Source of the DNA: a candidate division GN15 bacterium
GTDB taxonomy: Bacteria; Zixibacteria; MSB-5A5; GN15; FEB-12
Assembly (NCBI GenBank): GCA_014729205.1
Contig: WJKG01000241.1
Location: forward strand, 1 to 9,818
DNA length: 9,818 bases
Direction of reading: 5' to 3'
Position numbers and translations under genes: made by a program. Below the pieces are notes generated by a model, which was not told where the DNA came from, did not search any database, and was given only the letters and a program-made list of their open reading frames with translations. Position 1 is the stretch's first letter, and each line of letters starts with the position of its first letter. Shown piece after piece: positions 7,398-9,818 of the stretch.

Positions 7398-7424
7398 GTA
7401 TCGACCATCCGACGGACTACTTTA
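7398..7424 (-). promoter_or_regulatory. Sigma28 (FliA)-type promoter of cheW
   Basis: On the minus strand TAAAGTAG (7424-7417), an 11-nt spacer, then GTCGATAC (7405-7398). The flagellar sigma28 consensus is TAAAGTTT-N11-GCCGATAA. The match is 6 of 8 in each box with exactly the expected spacing. It faces a chemotaxis gene, the normal class of sigma28 target. A start near 7390 gives a leader of about 130 nt before the cheW ATG. Confidence 0.7.
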
Positions 7425-7436
7425 GATATTCACCGG

Positions 7437-7461
7437 AATCTCAGAACGACTGTTCTGGATT
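7437..7461. promoter_or_regulatory. Palindromic site with GAAC-N4-GTTC core
   Basis: CAGAAC-GACT-GTTCTG (7442-7457) is a perfect 6-bp inverted repeat. It is extended by AATC (7437-7440) and GATT (7458-7461) with one unpaired T. The core fits the GAAC-N4-GTTC form of LexA boxes in Gram-positive and some other bacteria. It lies 12 bp upstream of the sigma28-type -35 box of cheW. No T-run follows on either strand, so a protein-binding site is favoured over a terminator. The binding protein is not known. Confidence 0.35.
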
Positions 7462-7489
7462 TGTATCTTAATGTAGAATCTCAACTTAG

Positions 7490-7509
7490 AAGGGTCTGTA
7501 TCAGCCCTT
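7490..7509 (-). terminator. Weak hairpin overlapping the DUF72 stop
   Basis: AAGGG (7490-7494) pairs with CCCTT (7505-7509), and CTG (7496-7498) with CAG (7502-7504), with one bulged T and a 3-nt loop. It overlaps the DUF72 stop codon. The minus-strand sequence after it (CTAAGTTGAG) is not a clear T-run, so termination is only a possibility. Confidence 0.25.
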
Positions 7510-8259
7510 GAGTAGTTCTATCAGGCGCCCAGCCGTGGTCGGGCTATGGCCTGTAAAGTGGTTATTGACATAGATATAGACCATATTCCCCAACTCCGAC
7601 TGCTGAGCCACCAAATCAGCCCACCAACGCAGGTCATCCTCACGATCATCGCGAACATAGGAGAAATTGTCGGCGATCTTCTTGCGGTCCCCCAGAAGCC
7701 GGATATACCCAAAGTCCGCCGTCATTATCGTCTGGCGCGGCATCCATGGATGGTCGATCAACGTATAGGCGATGTTTCGCTGGCGAAACTGATCGAAGAT
7801 CGGCTCCACTTTCAACCACCCTTTATGGCGCAATTCAACCGCCACCTGAAGGCCATCAGGCAAGGCCGCCAGCAACTGCTCCAGGACTGGCTGCTGATCC
7901 GGTTTAAAGCCATACGGAAACTGTAGCAAGAGCGGCCCCAGCTTGCCTTCCAATGGCTTGAGAGATTCGATAAATCGTCCCATCGTCTCGACGCGTTCCT
8001 CTATGGTTCCCTCGTGCGTGACAGTGCGCGGAAACTTGGCCGTAAACACGAATCCTCCGGGAGTAACACGATTCCAGCGTTTGACCATCTCCTTGCCGGG
8101 AATTCGGTAAAATGTGGCATCAATCTCAACGGTGTTGAAATAGTTGGCGTAGATCTGGAGAAAATCAGCCGGGGGACAGAACTGTGGATAGAAGTTGCCC
8201 GCCCAGTCCTTGTAGCTGAAACCTGAGGTTCCGATCCGAATGTTGGATTCTGCGGCCAT
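7501..8259 (-). CDS. DUF72 (YecE-like) family protein
   Basis: A 252-residue cytoplasmic protein of the DUF72/YecE family, which has a TIM-barrel-like fold and no established biochemical role. Family motifs appear in order: IRIGTSGFSYKDWAGNFYP (8-26, start approximate), FNTVEIDATFYRIP (41-54), KFPRTVTH (75-82), LGPLLLQFP (108-116), VAVELRHKGW (139-148), YIRLLGD (185-191) and YVNNHFTGHSPTTA (230-243). The length is normal. The frame is open upstream to 8640. The ATG at 8259 is chosen because the family domain begins eight residues later and the extension would overlap the divergent aminopeptidase gene. Only a minimal AGG lies just before this ATG, and no convincing promoter was found. It transcribes toward cheW, with 241 nt between the two genes. 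Confidence 0.92.
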   Translation of the reverse strand: MAAESNIRIGTSGFSYKDWAGNFYPQFCPPADFLQIYANYFNTVEIDATFYRIPGKEMVKRWNRVTPGGFVFTAKFPRTVTHEGTIEERVETMGRFIESLKPLEGKLGPLLLQFPYGFKPDQQPVLEQLLAALPDGLQVAVELRHKGWLKVEPIFDQFRQRNIAYTLIDHPWMPRQTIMTADFGYIRLLGDRKKIADNFSYVRDDREDDLRWWADLVAQQSELGNMVYIYVNNHFTGHSPTTAGRLIELLKG

Positions 8260-8328
8260 GCCTGTATAACATGGGACGTCAGTAATAGTTCGGGCTCGAG
8301 CCGGCGGCCACAGCAATCTCGGAGCGAA

Positions 8329-8357
8329 TTGACCTTGGGACGATTCTGTCGTATCTT
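8329..8357 (+). promoter_or_regulatory. Sigma70-type promoter of the aminopeptidase operon
   Basis: TTGACC (8329-8334), 17-nt spacer, TATCTT (8352-8357): 5 of 6 and 4 of 6 consensus matches at ideal spacing. The expected transcript starts near 8364, about 31 nt before the ATG at 8395. This also argues against the in-frame ATG at 8329, which lies inside the -35 region. Confidence 0.6.
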
Positions 8358-8394
8358 GCAGGTCAAAGTCGACAAACAGGAAAGGAACAACAGC

Positions 8395-9534
8395 ATGAAA
8401 GACAAGCGCAACGAGGTTCTGGCCCGGCAGCTCCTGGACTACTCGGTCGAGCTCCAGAAGGGCCAGGTTATCTATATCGAAATCAAGGGCAAGGAAACGC
8501 TTCAACTCGGCAAGGAGCTCATTCGCCTGGCCACCGAGCGCGGCGCCACGCCGTTCTGGTACTACAGTGATGAGTCCCTCATGCGGCATTTCGTTGGCAA
8601 CGCCGGTGACGAGCAGTTCAAGAAACTGGCCGAACTGCACCTGCCGATAATGAAGGCAGCCGATGCATACATCGGCCTGCGCGGCTCAGACAACCCCTTC
8701 GACATGGCTGATATCGACTCCAAGCAGATCGAGAAGAACAACGCCCTGTTCTACAAGCCGGTTCATCTCGAAGAGCGTGTGAAGCGGACGCGATGGGTCG
8801 TACTCCGCTACCCCAACAACGCCATGGCCCAGTTGGCCGAGACCTCGCAGGAGACGTTCGCCGACTTTTATTTCAACGTCTGCTGTGCGGACTACGCCAA
8901 GATGTCGAAGGCCCAGGACGGCCTCATGGCTCTCATGGAAGCTACCGACAAGGTGCACATCAAGAGCCCGGGCACCGATCTGACGTTCAGCATCAAGGAC
9001 ATCCCCTGTGTCAAATGCGACGGTCAGCGCAATATCCCTGATGGCGAGGTCTATACCGCTCCGGTGCGTGATTCAGTCAACGGCACCATTACCTACAACA
9101 CCCCCAGCCTCTATCAGGGAACGGTTTACAACAACGTATCGCTGACCTTCGAAAACGGTAAGATAGTCAAGGCAACCTGCGACGGTGACGAGGATCGCCT
9201 AAACAAGGTCTTCGACACCGATGAAGGCGCCCGCTATGTTGGTGAGTTTGCGATCGGGGTCAATCCCTTTATCCTGCACCCGATGAAGGACACGCTGTTC
9301 GATGAAAAGATCGCTGGATCCTTCCATTTCACGCCCGGTCAGTGCTACGACGAAGCCCCCAACGGCAACCAGTCAGCCATTCACTGGGATATGGTGCTGA
9401 TTCAGCGCTCTGACTACGGCGGCGGCGAGATCTACTTCGATGACAAACTCATCCGTAAAGATGGCGTTTTCACCGACTCCAACTTGGAGAAGCAGTTTTC
9501 CAGGGAGAACCTCAAAGCGGCGGGGCTGCACTAA
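8395..9534 (+). CDS. M29-family (AmpS/AmpT-like) metallo-aminopeptidase
   Basis: Removes N-terminal amino acids from peptides using a two-metal centre, in the cytoplasm. The 379-residue protein is of family length. The M29 metal ligands can be placed by spacing: E218 in GEVYTAP, E284 in GEFAIG, H311, H330 and D332 in IHWDM. The family's active-site tyrosine fits Y318 (GQCYDEA). The E218 to E284 distance (66 residues) equals that of Thermus AmpT (E250 to E316). ADYAKMSKA (165-173) is another family motif. The ATG at 8395 follows AAAGGA (8381-8386) at 8 nt; a longer frame from 8329 would begin inside the promoter. A ferritin-like gene follows 41 nt downstream, probably co-transcribed. Cys pairs at 163-164 and 205/208 are visible, but a role for them is not claimed. 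Confidence 0.93.
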   Translation: MKDKRNEVLARQLLDYSVELQKGQVIYIEIKGKETLQLGKELIRLATERGATPFWYYSDESLMRHFVGNAGDEQFKKLAELHLPIMKAADAYIGLRGSDNPFDMADIDSKQIEKNNALFYKPVHLEERVKRTRWVVLRYPNNAMAQLAETSQETFADFYFNVCCADYAKMSKAQDGLMALMEATDKVHIKSPGTDLTFSIKDIPCVKCDGQRNIPDGEVYTAPVRDSVNGTITYNTPSLYQGTVYNNVSLTFENGKIVKATCDGDEDRLNKVFDTDEGARYVGEFAIGVNPFILHPMKDTLFDEKIAGSFHFTPGQCYDEAPNGNQSAIHWDMVLIQRSDYGGGEIYFDDKLIRKDGVFTDSNLEKQFSRENLKAAGLH

Positions 9535-9575
9535 CATCAGGCACGACGACGAAATCTATTAACCGAGGGTATATT

Positions 9576-9818
9576 ATGGAGAATATCATAGAGTTCGCGA
9601 TGAAGATGGAGATGGACGGCAAGCGTTTCTATGAGCAGGGCGCACAGAAGACCGATGACGAACGGATGAAGCGTATCCTGCACACGCTGGCCGAGGAGGA
9701 ACAGCGGCACTTCGATGTCTTCCGAAGCCTTAAGGACAAGAAGGATCTGGCGGAGGCTTCGAAGGTGCTCGGGCCGAAACCAACAGCCTCACCGGCGGTC
9801 AAGAACGTCTTCCAGGAG
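9576..9818 (+). CDS. Ferritin-like / rubrerythrin-family diiron protein (5' part)
   Basis: Only the first 81 residues are in the window. They form an amphipathic helix pair of the ferritin-like four-helix fold. AMKMEMDGKRFYEQ (8-21) offers the first carboxylate ligand (E12). EEEQRHFDVF (40-49) gives the ExxH ligand pair E42/H45. Family members bind two irons and act in peroxide reduction or iron handling; which role applies cannot be told from this fragment. The ATG at 9576 has GAGGG (9565-9569) at 6 nt. It lies 41 nt after the aminopeptidase stop without an evident terminator, so the two are likely one transcript. Residues 66-75 (GPKPTASPAV) look like a linker, after which the second half of the bundle should follow beyond the edge. 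Confidence 0.85.
   Translation, partial: MENIIEFAMKMEMDGKRFYEQGAQKTDDERMKRILHTLAEEEQRHFDVFRSLKDKKDLAEASKVLGPKPTASPAVKNVFQE

Noticed and set aside
7437..7461. Palindrome read as the DUF72 terminator
   Set aside because: On the minus strand it is followed by CCGGTG and no run of T.
8293..8302. Ten-base palindrome GGCTCGAGCC between DUF72 and the aminopeptidase
   Set aside because: It is short and GC-rich, does not extend further, and has no second copy in the window, so chance is likely.
8329..8394. 22-residue N-terminal extension of the aminopeptidase
   Set aside because: It would start inside the -35 box of the predicted promoter, while the ATG at 8395 has AAAGGA at 8 nt.
8260..8640. 127-residue N-terminal extension of the DUF72 gene
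   Set aside because: It overlaps the aminopeptidase gene and its promoter, and the DUF72 domain starts right after the ATG at 8259.

Overview
The window looks like chromosomal DNA of a motile bacterium with moderately GC-rich, ordinary codon use. It holds eight protein genes, two of them cut by the window edges. No rRNA, tRNA, CRISPR array, insertion sequence or phage gene was seen. A large TPR-tailed Ser/Thr kinase, an FHA/GAF/PPM phosphatase, a signal-peptide-bearing Pcm, an M29 aminopeptidase and a ferritin-like protein together suggest a Gram-negative-type lineage such as the FCB candidate phyla (for example Zixibacteria) or a deltaproteobacterium-like group. That placement is inference from gene content only.

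Left part, minus strand (5809 down to 1): a signalling operon read leftwards. A good sigma70-type promoter (5781-5809) lies ahead of a GT-B-like glycosyltransferase-type gene (4548-5747). After 44 nt comes an FHA-GAF-SpoIIE/PPM phosphatase (2848-4503). Its TAA stop shares one base with the ATG of a membrane Ser/Thr kinase (1-2848, continuing off the left edge). The kinase carries a TolB/FlgO-like domain and TPR-like repeats beyond its membrane segment. Kinase, phosphothreonine-binding module and phosphatase in one coupled unit suggest a self-contained reversible phosphorylation circuit.

Middle: reading rightwards from the divergent promoter region is pcm (5903-6679), a protein-isoaspartate methyltransferase with a putative lipoprotein signal. 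It converges on a single cheW gene (6765-7259, minus) across a hairpin that probably terminates from both sides. Upstream of cheW is a strong match to a sigma28 (FliA) flagellar promoter, and upstream of that a palindromic GAAC-N4-GTTC site.

Right part: a DUF72 (YecE-like) gene (7501-8259, minus) is divergent from an M29-family metallo-aminopeptidase (8395-9534, plus). The latter has a clear sigma70-type promoter and is followed after 41 nt by the start of a ferritin/rubrerythrin-like gene (9576 to the right edge), probably in the same operon.

The most notable items are the coupled phosphatase-kinase operon, the sigma28-type promoter before the isolated cheW, and the apparent export signal on a SAM-dependent repair enzyme, which also has a plausible internal cytosolic start.
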